Of a stretch of 64,000 bases of DNA, positions 25,620 to 34,938 are shown in pieces (position 1 is the first letter of the stretch; each line of letters opens with the position of its first letter). This stretch comes from Stutzerimonas xanthomarina (GTDB lineage: Bacteria > Pseudomonadota > Gammaproteobacteria > Pseudomonadales > Pseudomonadaceae): NCBI RefSeq assembly GCF_003935375.1, contig NZ_RHQM01000004.1, positions 186,001-250,000 on the forward strand. The letters run 5' to 3'. Position numbers and translations under genes: made by a program. A model generated the notes under the pieces. The model did not search any database. It saw only the letters and a program-made list of their open reading frames with translations, and was not told where the DNA came from.

Positions 25620-26849
25620 TTGCCCAGTCTCAACCTGCAGATTCTTGTCGCGGCCTGCCTGGGTGTCGCCATCGGTTGGCTGACCGGCACACTGCCGACC
25701 GAAGCGCCCGTACGCGAGGGCGTGCTCTATGCAAGCACCCTGGCCGGGAGCATCTTCATCGGCCTGCTGAAGATGGTGCTGATCCCGCTGATCTTCACCT
25801 CCATCGTGGTCGGCGTGGCCAATCTGCAGGCGCACCATCAGGTGCACCGGGTGTGGGGCGGCGCCCTGGTCTACTTCACCCTCACCACCAGTGCGGCGAT
25901 GCTGGTGGCGCTGGTCGCGGCGAACATCTTCAAGCCGGGCGCGGGGCTGTCGCTGGATCTGTTCGCCGAGGCGATGAACGACTTCGAGGCGCGTCAGCTG
26001 ACGCTGCCGGAGTTCTTCCTGCACTTCTTCGCCAACCTGTTCCAGAACCCCTTCGCCGCGCTGGCCAACGGCAGCATCCTGGCCGTCGTGGTGTTCGCCA
26101 TGTTCATCGGCATCGCGCTGGTGGCCGGGGGCGACCGCTACCGCAATATCCTCGTGGTGCTGCAGGAATTTCTCGAGCTGATGATGCGCATCATCAGCTG
26201 GATCATGCGCCTGGCGCCGCTGGGCATCCTCGCGCTGCTGATCAAGCTGGTGGCCGAGCAGGATGTGGCGCTGCTCAGCGCGGTCGGCGGCTTCATCGTG
26301 CTGGTGTTCGCCACCACGCTGTTTCACGGCATCGTGGTGCTGCCAGGCATTCTCTTCCTCACGACCGGCAAGTCGCCGCTGTGGTTTTTCCGTGGAACCC
26401 GCGAGGCGCTGATCACGGCGTTTGCCACCAGCTCCAGTGCGGCGACATTGCCGATCTCCCTGCGTTGCGCGGAGGACAACCTCAAGGTGCGCCCGGGCAT
26501 CGCCGGCTTCGTGCTGCCGCTGGGCGCGACCATGAACATGGACGGCACAGCGCTCTACGAAGCGGCGGCTGCGCTGTTCGTCGCCAATCTGATGGGTATC
26601 GAGTTGAGCCTGGCTCAGCAGGCGGTGGTGTTCTTCACCGCGATGATCGCCTCGACCGGCGCCCCGGGAATTCCCAGCGCCGGTATGGTGACCATGGTGA
26701 TGGTGTTGCAGGCGGTCGGCCTACCGGCCGAGGCGGTGGCGATCCTGCTGCCGATCGACCGCTTGCTGGACACAGTGCGCACGGCAGTCAACGTCGAGGG
26801 CGACATCATCGGCAGTGTGGTGGTGCAGCGTTTCGCCGATCGCGCCTAG
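25620..26849 (+). CDS. Dicarboxylate/amino acid:cation symporter (DAACS, GltP/DctA type)
   Basis: The transporter has the signature motifs of the family: the serine-rich reentrant loop ATSSSAATLPIS, the ion-binding NMDGTALYEAAAALF, and the second hairpin STGAPGIPSAGMVTM with DRLLDTVRTAVNVEGD. The start is taken as TTG 25620 (409 residues) because GAGGAG lies eight bases upstream; an ATG at 25536 would add 28 residues without a good ribosome binding site. It imports glutamate, aspartate or C4-dicarboxylates with sodium ions or protons. It stands alone and converges with the DUF3079 gene seven bases away. Confidence 0.9.
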   Translation: MPSLNLQILVAACLGVAIGWLTGTLPTEAPVREGVLYASTLAGSIFIGLLKMVLIPLIFTSIVVGVANLQAHHQVHRVWGGALVYFTLTTSAAMLVALVAANIFKPGAGLSLDLFAEAMNDFEARQLTLPEFFLHFFANLFQNPFAALANGSILAVVVFAMFIGIALVAGGDRYRNILVVLQEFLELMMRIISWIMRLAPLGILALLIKLVAEQDVALLSAVGGFIVLVFATTLFHGIVVLPGILFLTTGKSPLWFFRGTREALITAFATSSSAATLPISLRCAEDNLKVRPGIAGFVLPLGATMNMDGTALYEAAAALFVANLMGIELSLAQQAVVFFTAMIASTGAPGIPSAGMVTMVMVLQAVGLPAEAVAILLPIDRLLDTVRTAVNVEGDIIGSVVVQRFADRA

Positions 26850-26856
26850 CGCAGCA

Positions 26857-27105
26857 TCAGGTCGACGACTCCTTGCGGGTCTTGGCGATCAGCTCCGGGT
26901 CGATGCCCCAGCATTCGTCCAGATACCAGTCCTCACCGAACATTTCCGCCGGATGCTGGGTGCGGCCCGCGCCGTTGCCGCAGGCCATCGAAGTTGCCGG
27001 GCAATAGCGGTCGCAGCCCCAGCACACACGTTCGGGGTGGGAAGGTTCGAGGGGAAATTTCTTGGCCATTGCGCGTGCCTTTTCTGGCGTTGTTGCAGTG
27101 GCCAC
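26857..27105 (-). CDS. DUF3079 family small cysteine-rich protein
   Basis: An 82-residue protein with Cys in PERVCWGCDRYCPATSMACG and WYLDECWGID, matching the short DUF3079 family found in proteobacteria. The CxxC-x3-C pattern suggests a metal or Fe-S site, but the function is unknown. It has no signal peptide. Confidence 0.8.
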   Translation of the reverse strand: MATATTPEKARAMAKKFPLEPSHPERVCWGCDRYCPATSMACGNGAGRTQHPAEMFGEDWYLDECWGIDPELIAKTRKESST

Positions 27106-27257
27106 AGGCTAAGCCTCCTCGCCGCCGCCAGACTTGATCATGCTCAAGAACGACCGGTATCGGCGCACAACAACTGTATGCACATACAGATAAAGATTGC
27201 CTGAAGCGCCGTTTGTGCACATGCTTCGCGCCATCGACCGCTGCCGTCACAGCCTCC

Positions 27258-29198
27258 ATGCAACTCTATCTCTGCGAAAAACCTTCCCAGGCCCGCGACA
27301 TCGCCAAGGTGCTCGGCGCCAACCGGCGTGGCGACGGTTGCCTGCAGGGCGCCGGGGTGACGGTGACCTGGTGCATCGGCCATCTGCTGGAAACCGCCCC
27401 GCCGGATGCCTATGACCCGCGCTACAAGCGCTGGGTGCTGGCCGACCTGCCGATCGTGCCGGAGCGCTGGAAGATGCTGGTTAAGCCGAAGACCGCCAGC
27501 CAGTTCAAGGCGGTCAAGCGCCTGCTCGGCGAATGCAGCGAACTGGTGATCGCCACCGACGCCGACCGCGAAGGCGAGATGATCGCCCGCGAGCTGGTCG
27601 AGCATTGCCGCTATCGCGGGCCGATCCGCCGGCTTTGGCTGTCGGCCCTGGACGATGCCTCGATCCGCAAGGCGCTGGCCGCGCTCAAGCCCGGCGCCGA
27701 GACTTTCAATCTCTACCATGCCGCCCTCGGCCGCTCGCGTGCCGACTGGCTGATCGGCATGAACATGAGCCGGCTGTTCACCCTGCTCGGCCGCCAGTCC
27801 GGCTACCAGGGCGTGCTACCGGTGGGCCGCGTGCAGACGCCAACGCTGCGTCTGGTAGTGGACCGCGACCGCAGCATCGCCGACTTCATCCCGGTGCCGT
27901 TCTGGGCCATCGATGTGCAGCTGCTCGCCGATGGCACCGCGTTCACCGCGCAATGGCAGGCGCCGGACGACCATTGCGATGACCAGGGCCGCTGCCTCGA
28001 TCAGGCTCGTGCGCAGCAGGCTGCGGACGCCATGCGCAACGCCGCCAGCGCTCGCCTGCTGAAGCTCAAGACCGAGCGCCAGCGCGAGGCCGCACCCTTG
28101 CCGTTCGATCTCGGCACGCTGCAGGAAGTCTGCTCGAAGAAGCTCGGCCTCGGCGCCCAGGAAACCCTCGACATCGCCCAGGCGCTGTACGAAACCCACA
28201 AGCTGATCACCTACCCACGCAGCGATTGCGGCTACCTGCCGCTGAGCCAGCACGGCGAGGCGCGGGCCATCGTCGCTGCGCTGACTCAAGCCGACCCGAC
28301 GCTCGCGGCGCTGCAGCCGCATCTGGACCTGTCGCGCCGCTCGCGGGCCTGGAACGACGCCAAGGTCGGCGCCCACCACGGCATCATCCCCACCGCCGCG
28401 GCGCGTGGTCTGGAACGCCTGGCCGGGCGCCCGCGCGCGGTGTATGAGTTGATCCGCGCGCGCTACCTGGCGCAGTTCCTGCCCAACCACGAGTACGACC
28501 GCACCCAGGCTGACTTCGACTGCGCCGGCCAGGCGCTGCGGGCGGTGGGCAAGCGCATCGTCGAACCGGGCTGGAAACGCGCCATGCCCGAAGCGCTGGC
28601 GCCGGCACGGGGCAATCGCGAAGCAGCCGCGCCGCAGAGCCTTCCGGCATTGCAACAAGGCCAGGACTACGCGGTGGGCGAGATCACGCTCAAGGACCAG
28701 CAGACCCAGCCGCCGAAACCCTTCACCGAAGGCGACCTGATCAAGGCGATGAAGAACGTCGCCAAGCTGGTGGATGACCCGCGGTTGAAACAGAAACTCA
28801 AGGACACCACCGGCATCGGCACCGAGGCGACCCGCGCCGGCATCATCCAGGGCCTGCTCGACCGCGGCTATCTGGTTCGCCAGGGCAAGGCGCTGGCAGC
28901 GACGCCGGCGGCGTTCAGCCTGATAGATGCCGTGCCGCGGCCGATCGCCGATCCCGGGACTACGGCGATCTGGGAGCAGGCGCTGGACATGGTGCAGAGC
29001 GGCGAGATGCCGCTGGAAGAATTCGTCGCCAAACAGTCGGCGTGGATGAGCAAGCTGGTCGAACGTTGCGCCGGTCTGCGCATGACTATCAGCGGCCCGC
29101 CGATGGCCGCCGGCCGCGGCGGAAAACCATGGAAGAAGAAACGCAGCGCCGCACCACGCAAACCGGCTCGCCGACGCAAGCCGGCAACCGCAGACTGA
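27258..29198 (+). CDS. topB: DNA topoisomerase III
   Basis: The 646-residue type IA topoisomerase starts at ATG 27258 with the conserved MQLYLCEKPSQARDIA. The Toprim motifs are E7 and DADREGE (101-107), and the catalytic tyrosine is Tyr319 in LITYPRSDCGYL. The GIGTEATRAGII motif of domain II/IV lies near 515. The C-terminus is a Lys/Arg-rich tail (RRRKPATAD) without zinc fingers, as in E. coli TopB. It decatenates DNA and works with RecQ and single-strand binding protein at stalled forks. The gene is monocistronic. Confidence 0.95.
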   Translation: MQLYLCEKPSQARDIAKVLGANRRGDGCLQGAGVTVTWCIGHLLETAPPDAYDPRYKRWVLADLPIVPERWKMLVKPKTASQFKAVKRLLGECSELVIATDADREGEMIARELVEHCRYRGPIRRLWLSALDDASIRKALAALKPGAETFNLYHAALGRSRADWLIGMNMSRLFTLLGRQSGYQGVLPVGRVQTPTLRLVVDRDRSIADFIPVPFWAIDVQLLADGTAFTAQWQAPDDHCDDQGRCLDQARAQQAADAMRNAASARLLKLKTERQREAAPLPFDLGTLQEVCSKKLGLGAQETLDIAQALYETHKLITYPRSDCGYLPLSQHGEARAIVAALTQADPTLAALQPHLDLSRRSRAWNDAKVGAHHGIIPTAAARGLERLAGRPRAVYELIRARYLAQFLPNHEYDRTQADFDCAGQALRAVGKRIVEPGWKRAMPEALAPARGNREAAAPQSLPALQQGQDYAVGEITLKDQQTQPPKPFTEGDLIKAMKNVAKLVDDPRLKQKLKDTTGIGTEATRAGIIQGLLDRGYLVRQGKALAATPAAFSLIDAVPRPIADPGTTAIWEQALDMVQSGEMPLEEFVAKQSAWMSKLVERCAGLRMTISGPPMAAGRGGKPWKKKRSAAPRKPARRRKPATAD

Positions 29199-29232
29199 GC
29201 CACAGCTCGGGGGTGGTTACGTTTCCAGACTC

Positions 29233-29278
29233 GGTAGGCGCAGCGCGGGAGCGTTCTTGACCGCGAATCGCGCCTACC
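29233..29278. repeat. REP-like palindrome after topB
   Basis: The outer 9-bp arms GGTAGGCGC and GCGCCTACC enclose a second stem, giving a long hairpin between two convergent genes. The inner words CGCGGGAGCG and GACCGCGAATCG resemble Pseudomonas REP elements. It may also act as a terminator for both genes. Confidence 0.55.
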
Positions 29279-29306
29279 CCAGACCAGCCCGAAACAAACA
29301 GCTGCC

Positions 29307-29783
29307 CTAGTGAATCTCCAGCACCTCGTAGCACTGCGGCTGGCCGTTGACCCGCAGCTCCACTTCGTCACCGATCCGGCGCCCCAGCAGCCCGTGCCCC
29401 AGCGGCGAACGCGGCGAGATCACCAGAATCTCCCGGCCTTCATACTGCAATTTCAGCCCCGCGGCATCCGGGCCGAGGAAGAACCAGCGTTCGACGCCAT
29501 CGTGCTCCAGGCAAAGCAGCGCTCCGACCCGCACGTACTCGTCCGAGCCGATGGTCGGATGCAGGTTGCGGTAGGCGGCCAGCGCTGTCTCGATCTCGTG
29601 CAGACGGCGTCTTTGCCCGTCGGCGAGGTAGGCCGCTTCCAGGCCACGGGTGTCGTACTTGTTCTCGGCCTTGCTCTCGGCATGGGTAGCGGCCTCGTGG
29701 GTCGCGGCCAGCACGGTCCTGGCGACCTCGCGGTCGGCTTCGAGGGTGGCGATGATCTGCTGCTGAAGGGCGGTCTTGTTCAT
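29307..29783 (-). CDS. GreA/GreB-family transcription factor-like protein
   Basis: A 158-residue protein with an N-terminal helical hairpin (about 1-75; ESKAENKYDTRGLEAAYLAD) and a C-terminal FKBP-like domain (GALLCLEHDG ... ISPRSPLGHGLLGRRIGDEVEL), the layout of Gre factors, which enter the RNA polymerase secondary channel. The tip of the coiled coil differs from GreA/GreB, so RNA-cleavage activity is uncertain and it could act more like Rnk or DksA. The start codon overlaps the stop of the upstream hydrolase as ATGA, implying coupled translation. Confidence 0.82.
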   Translation of the reverse strand: MNKTALQQQIIATLEADREVARTVLAATHEAATHAESKAENKYDTRGLEAAYLADGQRRRLHEIETALAAYRNLHPTIGSDEYVRVGALLCLEHDGVERWFFLGPDAAGLKLQYEGREILVISPRSPLGHGLLGRRIGDEVELRVNGQPQCYEVLEIH

Positions 29784-30736
29784 GGGCCAGGCTTATAGCC
29801 CGACGGCGCGCCGAAGGGAATGGCTGCGTCGCTGTTCGGCGCTGCACCCGCCTCGATGACCGCATCGGCCAGCCAGGGATTGCGGCCCTCGGCGATCCAA
29901 TCCAGCGACTCGCGCCAGAAGCCGTTGCGATGGCGGTCGTGGAACAGGCCGAAATGGCCAATGCGCTCGAAGCCCAGCGCGCGAGGATTGAGCTGCACCA
30001 GCTGGCGCGGGCTGTTGCGGAAATAGCCTAGGCCCCGACGCATCGCAGCCGGCGTGGCGAACTCGTCGTCACTGGTGCTGACCGCGAGGATCGGCGCGCG
30101 AATCGCGGCGAAGCGGCTAAACAGCAGTTCGTGTTCGTCAGGCGGGTAGCTGTCTTCCAGGCGCGCGCCGCGCCGGGACCACTCCAGCGCGACGCCCGCC
30201 GGCAGATCCTCCAGCCAGCCGAAGCGCCGGCCGGGAAAATAGCCAGCCAGCCGGGTAACCGCGGGCATGAACAGGTGCCATTTGGCGTACATACGCAGGC
30301 GCTGATCAGCGGCGTAGTCGCGCCAGTAGGCGTACTGCCCGGCCACGTTGAGGTAGCGGTCCACCTGACTTGCAGCAGCGGCAAAGCCCGGCATAAAGCC
30401 ACCGGCGCTATGCCCCACTGCAACCAGCAGCCCGTGCGGATCACGCTCACGCATATAGCGCACCGCGGCATCGAAGTCATACTCACCCCAGTCGCGCCAG
30501 CGCATCCGCATGTCGCGCAGGCGCTGCGGCCGCGAGCCGCCGATGCCGCGAAAGTCGTAGGTCAGTGCAGTAAAACCGTGCTCAGTGAGAAAGCTCGCGT
30601 AGCGTGCGTAATAGCGCGACAGCACCCCGGTGGCGCAGCTGATGATCACCGCGCCGCGCTCGGCGCCTGCCGGCCGCCACAGCTGCGCGGCGAGGGTGAA
30701 ACCATCGGTGCAGTGCAGGGCAACGGACTCGGGCAT
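29780..30736 (-). CDS. Alpha/beta hydrolase (serine aminopeptidase-like)
   Basis: The 318-residue protein carries TYDFRGIGGS near 70 and the nucleophile elbow GHSAGGFM near 115, with an acidic residue in STSDDEFATP and a catalytic His in GHFGLFHDRHR. ATG 30736 has AAGG eight bases upstream and gives the N-terminus MPESVALHCTDGF; a longer frame to 30796 lacks such support. It resembles the YheT/COG4757 group of predicted esterases. It is translationally coupled to the Gre-like gene. Substrate unknown. Confidence 0.85.
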   Translation of the reverse strand: MPESVALHCTDGFTLAAQLWRPAGAERGAVIISCATGVLSRYYARYASFLTEHGFTALTYDFRGIGGSRPQRLRDMRMRWRDWGEYDFDAAVRYMRERDPHGLLVAVGHSAGGFMPGFAAAASQVDRYLNVAGQYAYWRDYAADQRLRMYAKWHLFMPAVTRLAGYFPGRRFGWLEDLPAGVALEWSRRGARLEDSYPPDEHELLFSRFAAIRAPILAVSTSDDEFATPAAMRRGLGYFRNSPRQLVQLNPRALGFERIGHFGLFHDRHRNGFWRESLDWIAEGRNPWLADAVIEAGAAPNSDAAIPFGAPSGYKPGP

Positions 30737-30965
30737 GGCAAGGACCTTTCGAATTGTTGTGCCGCCACCTTGCCCCGCAGCGCACATTTTTGCCATAACC
30801 TGCCGGCACCTTTGCGCAGCGACCGCAGTCTGTTTATGACAGCCGCATTACCCCTGCAGCCAGGTGGCCTGCAGCGCAATACCTCATCCTGGTTTCCACT
30901 GGCATTACCGCCCCGAACCAAGGCGCCGACGCGCTGCGGGTTCCTGGCGGCTTGGAGAAAAGTAC

Positions 30966-32813
30966 ATGACCGGCGAACAGCTGATCGTCTTTGGCGTACT
31001 GGCGGCAACGCTGGTGCTGTTCGTCTGGAATCGCTGGCGTTACGACCTGGTCGCCCTCGGCGCGCTGCTCGCCTGCGCACTGACCGGCGTCGTGCCGGCG
31101 GACGAGGTGTTCTCCGGCATCGGCCATCCCGCCGTGATCTCGGTGGCCGCGGTGCTGGTCCTCAGCCGCGGCCTGCTCAACGCCGGCGTGGTGGATTCCG
31201 TGGCGCGGCGGCTGATGCAGGTCGGCGAACGCCCATGGGCGCAGGTCGCCGCACTGACCGGAATCGTCGCGCTCAGCTCGGGCTTCATGAACAACGTCGG
31301 CGCGCTGGCGCTGTTCATGCCGGTGGCGATCTGGATGTCGCGGCAGAGCGGGCGCTCACCCTCGTATCTGCTGATGCCGCTGGCGTTCGGTTCGCTGCTT
31401 GGTGGCACCCTGACGCTGATCGGCACCCCGCCCAACCTGATCATCGCTGGCTATCGCGCCGAGGCTGGCGAGGCACCGTTCGGCATGTTCGCCTTTCTCC
31501 CGGTGGGCGCTGCGGTGACCGTCGCCGGCGTGCTGTTTATCGCCCTGCTTGGCTGGCGGCTGGTGCCGCGGCGGCAGGAGCAGGAAGGCAACGGCGATCT
31601 GTTCGAGATCAGCGCCTACCTCACCGAAGTGCGAGTGCCGGAAAGCTGCAAGTACGCCGGGCGCACCCTGCACGCGCTGATCAACGCAGTGAAGGACGAA
31701 GCCGATGTGCAGGTGATCGCCCTGGTGCGCGGCGACGAGCGCCAGCGCATGCCGTCCACCTACGAGGTGCTGCGCGAGGGCGACATCCTGCTGGTGGAAG
31801 CGGATTCGGACAGTCTCAAGGCGCTGCTCGACGTCACCGGCGTCGAGCTGGCGGCCAATGTTGACGAGCAGGAGGACAAGGCACAGAACGAGCAGAAGGC
31901 CGCCGAACAGGCGCTCGAAGACGAGAGGACCGAAAAGAATCACAAGAGCCGGCACGGCGAGCTGACCCTGGCCGAAGCCATCATCTCCCCCGGCTCGATA
32001 CTGGTAGGCACGACCGCCAGCGGCCTCGACCTGCGCGAACGTCACGGCGTCAACGTGCTGGCCGTAGCCCGCCAGGGGCAGCGGCTGCGCCAACGGCTCG
32101 GCAAGATCCGCTTCGCCACGGGCGACATCCTGCTGCTGCAGGCCCGCGAGGATGCCCTGCAGTCGAGCCTGAACAGCTTGGGCTGCCTTCCGCTGGCGTC
32201 CCGCGGGCTGAGCATCACCACGCCGCGCAACGTGCTGCTGGCCAGCGCCATCTTCGCCATCACCCTGGCAATTATCGCCATCGGCCTGGTGCCGGCCGCT
32301 ACCGCGCTGGTCACCGGCGCGCTGGTGATGATCCTGGTCGGGTTGATTCCCGTGGGGCGCATTTACGACAGCATCGACATGCCGGTCATCGTGCTGGTCG
32401 CGGCGATGCTGCCTGTCGGCGAGGCGCTGGAAAGCAGCGGAGGCTCGCAGCTGATTGCCGAAACCCTGCTGGAACTGGGCCAGTCGTTGCCAGCGGCGGC
32501 GACACTGGCGCTGCTGATGGTGGCAGTGATGCTGATCTCCAACGTGGTCAACAACGCCGCGGCGGCAGTGCTCGCCGCACCCGTGGCGATCAGCCTGGCA
32601 CGTGGGATGGACGTCTCGGCTGATCCGTTCCTGATGGCCGTGGCGATCGGTGCCTCCTGTGCCTTCCTGACGCCCATCGGGCATCAGTCAAACACGCTGG
32701 TGATGGCACCGGGCGGCTACCGCTTCGGCGACTACTGGCGGCTGGGCCTGCCGCTGTCGATTCTGGTGGTGCTCTGCGCCGTACCGGCGATTCTCTGGAT
32801 CTGGCCGCTATGA
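30966..32813 (+). CDS. SLC13/DASS-family permease with two RCK-C (TrkA-C) domains
   Basis: A 615-residue membrane protein: N-terminal helices with SGFMNNVGALALFMPVA (the SNN-type substrate motif) and GGTLTLIGTPPNLII, then two cytoplasmic TrkA-C domains (about 205-295 and 340-410) separated by a charged linker, and C-terminal helices with LISNVVNNAAAAVLAAPVA and LTPIGHQSNTLVMAPGGY. This layout is that of the SLC13-like carriers for sulfate, dicarboxylates or similar anions, with TrkA-C domains as ligand or nucleotide sensors. The start ATG 30966 follows GGAG. It is monocistronic. Confidence 0.9.
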   Translation: MTGEQLIVFGVLAATLVLFVWNRWRYDLVALGALLACALTGVVPADEVFSGIGHPAVISVAAVLVLSRGLLNAGVVDSVARRLMQVGERPWAQVAALTGIVALSSGFMNNVGALALFMPVAIWMSRQSGRSPSYLLMPLAFGSLLGGTLTLIGTPPNLIIAGYRAEAGEAPFGMFAFLPVGAAVTVAGVLFIALLGWRLVPRRQEQEGNGDLFEISAYLTEVRVPESCKYAGRTLHALINAVKDEADVQVIALVRGDERQRMPSTYEVLREGDILLVEADSDSLKALLDVTGVELAANVDEQEDKAQNEQKAAEQALEDERTEKNHKSRHGELTLAEAIISPGSILVGTTASGLDLRERHGVNVLAVARQGQRLRQRLGKIRFATGDILLLQAREDALQSSLNSLGCLPLASRGLSITTPRNVLLASAIFAITLAIIAIGLVPAATALVTGALVMILVGLIPVGRIYDSIDMPVIVLVAAMLPVGEALESSGGSQLIAETLLELGQSLPAAATLALLMVAVMLISNVVNNAAAAVLAAPVAISLARGMDVSADPFLMAVAIGASCAFLTPIGHQSNTLVMAPGGYRFGDYWRLGLPLSILVVLCAVPAILWIWPL

Positions 32814-33025
32814 GCAGCCACAGTGGCACCGGTGCCCAGCGTCCGCGGGCGCTCCGACTACTACCAAGGCGGAAGGAAAATTAGCCCATTGAGCAATGGC
32901 AGTACACGCAGACAGATCCGACGATGGCTGCCAGAATCGCGTCGACCTGACGATGCGCAGCGCGCGGTGTCAGGCGAAACGGCATACCCTGCTTTGCGTG
33001 CGACGCCTGCAACACGAGATCGCTG

Positions 33026-33382
33026 ATGATCCGCCAACGCCTCAAGACCCCGCTGGTATCCGCACTGCTCATCGCCATGCTGATGGGCTGGGGCGGCCAT
33101 GCGCTGTCGTGGCTGAACGGCGCGGCTCAGCATGGTGCTGGCGCCCACTGGCACGACGATCACCATCATCACGCTCCCAGCCATGAATGGCGGCCCGGCA
33201 ACTGCACGCTGTGCCAGCTGCAACACGTGCACGTGCTTGGCGATCACATCCACGAAACACCCCACCCCATGCTTCTGCTCAGCCTGTCTGCGCAACCCGA
33301 GCGCGCGGACCTACCAGCCTGGCCACGGCGCGCGCTGCCCGAAGGACCGGTGTCACGCATCGAGCGTCCACCTCGCGCCTGA
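33026..33382 (+). CDS. His-rich small exported protein (DUF2946-like)
   Basis: The 118-residue protein has a signal peptide (TPLVSALLIAMLMGWGGHALS), a histidine cluster HWHDDHHHHAPSH near 42-54, and a CTLCQLQHVH motif near 60. Such His-rich exported proteins bind zinc, nickel, cobalt or copper. It precedes hupE-like and anchored-protein genes on the same strand by 58 bases, so it probably belongs to the same metal-related run. DUF2946 membership is tentative. Confidence 0.72.
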   Translation: MIRQRLKTPLVSALLIAMLMGWGGHALSWLNGAAQHGAGAHWHDDHHHHAPSHEWRPGNCTLCQLQHVHVLGDHIHETPHPMLLLSLSAQPERADLPAWPRRALPEGPVSRIERPPRA

Positions 33383-33440
33383 TCCTGCTGCGACCGCGGT
33401 CGCCTCAGGCGACCTCTTTTCACCAGCTCAGGACCATTCC

Positions 33441-34172
33441 ATGCATTCGCAATCCCTGCGCGGGCTCGCTGCGTTTTACGCACGCCTGTGCCACTCGCTG
33501 CTGCCGGTTTTCGGCATGCTGCTGTTCTTCCTCGTGCCCGACGCACTCGCCCATGGCGTGGCCGAAGGCGACAAGGGCTTCATCCAGGAAAGCTCCGGCG
33601 TGATGCTGCTGCCGTTCGTCTACCTCGGCGCCAAGCACATGATCACCGGCTACGACCACCTGCTGTTCCTTTTCGGGGTGATCTTCTTCCTCTACCGACT
33701 CAAGGACGTCGGGCTCTACGTCACCCTGTTCGCAGTGGGCCACTCGGTCACCCTGCTGCTCGGCGTGCTGATGGAGATCAGCGTCAGCGCCTATCTGATC
33801 GACGCCATCATCGGTTTCTCGGTCGTCTACAAGGCACTGGACAACCTCGGCGCCTTTCAACGCTGGTTCGGCTATCAGCCCGATACCCGCGCCGCGACGC
33901 TGGTGTTCGGCCTGATCCATGGCTTCGGCCTGGCGACCAAGATTCTCGAATACGAGATTGCCGCCGATGGCCTGATCGCCAACCTGATCGCCTTCAACGT
34001 CGGCGTCGAGGTCGGCCAGCTGCTGGCGCTGAGCGCCATCCTCATTGCCATGGGCTACTGGCGGCGCACCGCCGGCTTCTGGCGCCACGCCTACACCGCC
34101 AACGTCGCCATGATGAGCGCCGGTTTCCTGCTGATGGGCTACCAGCTCACCGGCCTGGCCCTGTCTTCGTAA
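33441..34172 (+). CDS. HupE/UreJ-family membrane protein (putative metal transporter)
   Basis: The 243-residue protein has a first helix that may be a signal anchor, and the conserved HMITGYDHLLFLFGVIFF and VGHSVTLLLG motifs, with a second histidine motif in FGLIHGFGLA. These histidines in membrane helices are the metal-ligand pattern of HupE/UreJ proteins, which import nickel or cobalt, or in related clusters copper or zinc. AGGA lies seven bases before ATG 33441. The anchored-protein gene follows after 12 bases. Confidence 0.88.
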   Translation: MHSQSLRGLAAFYARLCHSLLPVFGMLLFFLVPDALAHGVAEGDKGFIQESSGVMLLPFVYLGAKHMITGYDHLLFLFGVIFFLYRLKDVGLYVTLFAVGHSVTLLLGVLMEISVSAYLIDAIIGFSVVYKALDNLGAFQRWFGYQPDTRAATLVFGLIHGFGLATKILEYEIAADGLIANLIAFNVGVEVGQLLALSAILIAMGYWRRTAGFWRHAYTANVAMMSAGFLLMGYQLTGLALSS

Positions 34173-34184
34173 GGAATTTGCCCC

Positions 34185-34865
34185 ATGTACAACAACCAAC
34201 GTCCCGACCTGAGCGAGCTGCCCAGCAGCGGCCAGCTGCTGCGCTCCACCCTCATCGCCCTGATCGCCGCCGGCGTGCTGCTGGTAACCGTGGTGATGCC
34301 CGCCGAGTACGCCATCGATCCGACCGGTGCCGGCCGCCTGCTGGGCCTGACCCAGATGGGCGAACTGAAGCAGACCCTGGCCGAGGAAGCCGCGAGCGAA
34401 GCGCAGCCGCCGGCCGAAGCCGCTCCAGCCGAACCTGCCGCAACTACGCCGGACAAGGATGAACCGGTGGCGGCACAGGCCGAGCCAGCCCCGGCGGCAG
34501 CGCCAACGCCTGCGCAACCGGAGCCACCAAAAGTCGCCACCCAGCAGCACGAGGTGAACCTGACACTCAAGCCCAACCAGGCCACCGAGATCAAGCTGGA
34601 AATGAAGGAAGGCGCCAAGGCGAACTTTCACTGGACGGCCAATGGCGGGCGCCTCAACTACGACACCCACGGCGATCCCTACAAGGCACCGAAGGGCTTC
34701 TACCATGGCTATGGCAAGGGCAAGAATGCGCCTGAGCTGCAGGGTGAACTGGTCGCCGCGTTCGACGGCAAGCACGGCTGGTTCTGGCGAAACCGCACCA
34801 ACGAGACGGTGAAACTCACCCTGCGCACCGATGGCGAATACATCACCATCGAACAGGTGTTCTGA
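34185..34865 (+). CDS. Transmembrane anchor protein, HupE-associated
   Basis: A 226-residue protein with a single helix (about 20-42), then an Ala/Pro/Glu-rich linker (70-115) and a periplasmic domain with ANFHWTANGGRLNYDTHGDP and HGWFWRNRTNETVKLTL. I recognise the N-terminal DLSELPSSGQLLRSTLIAL and PAEYAIDPTGAGRLLGLTQMGE pattern from proteins found next to HupE/UreJ genes in many proteobacteria. The exposed His and Trp residues are compatible with metal handling or contact with HupE. No enzyme motif is visible. Confidence 0.78.
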   Translation: MYNNQRPDLSELPSSGQLLRSTLIALIAAGVLLVTVVMPAEYAIDPTGAGRLLGLTQMGELKQTLAEEAASEAQPPAEAAPAEPAATTPDKDEPVAAQAEPAPAAAPTPAQPEPPKVATQQHEVNLTLKPNQATEIKLEMKEGAKANFHWTANGGRLNYDTHGDPYKAPKGFYHGYGKGKNAPELQGELVAAFDGKHGWFWRNRTNETVKLTLRTDGEYITIEQVF

Positions 34866-34938
34866 GTTTCGTTTTCGGCGTAACCACCGCAGCACTGGCC
34901 AAACTCGGCCAGGGCTGCGGCTCGTACGGGAGAAACCC

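Noticed and set aside
31356-32684. 442-codon frame opposite the SLC13 transporter gene
   Set aside because: Antisense shadow with Gln/His/Arg-rich sequence; the plus strand encodes an intact transporter.
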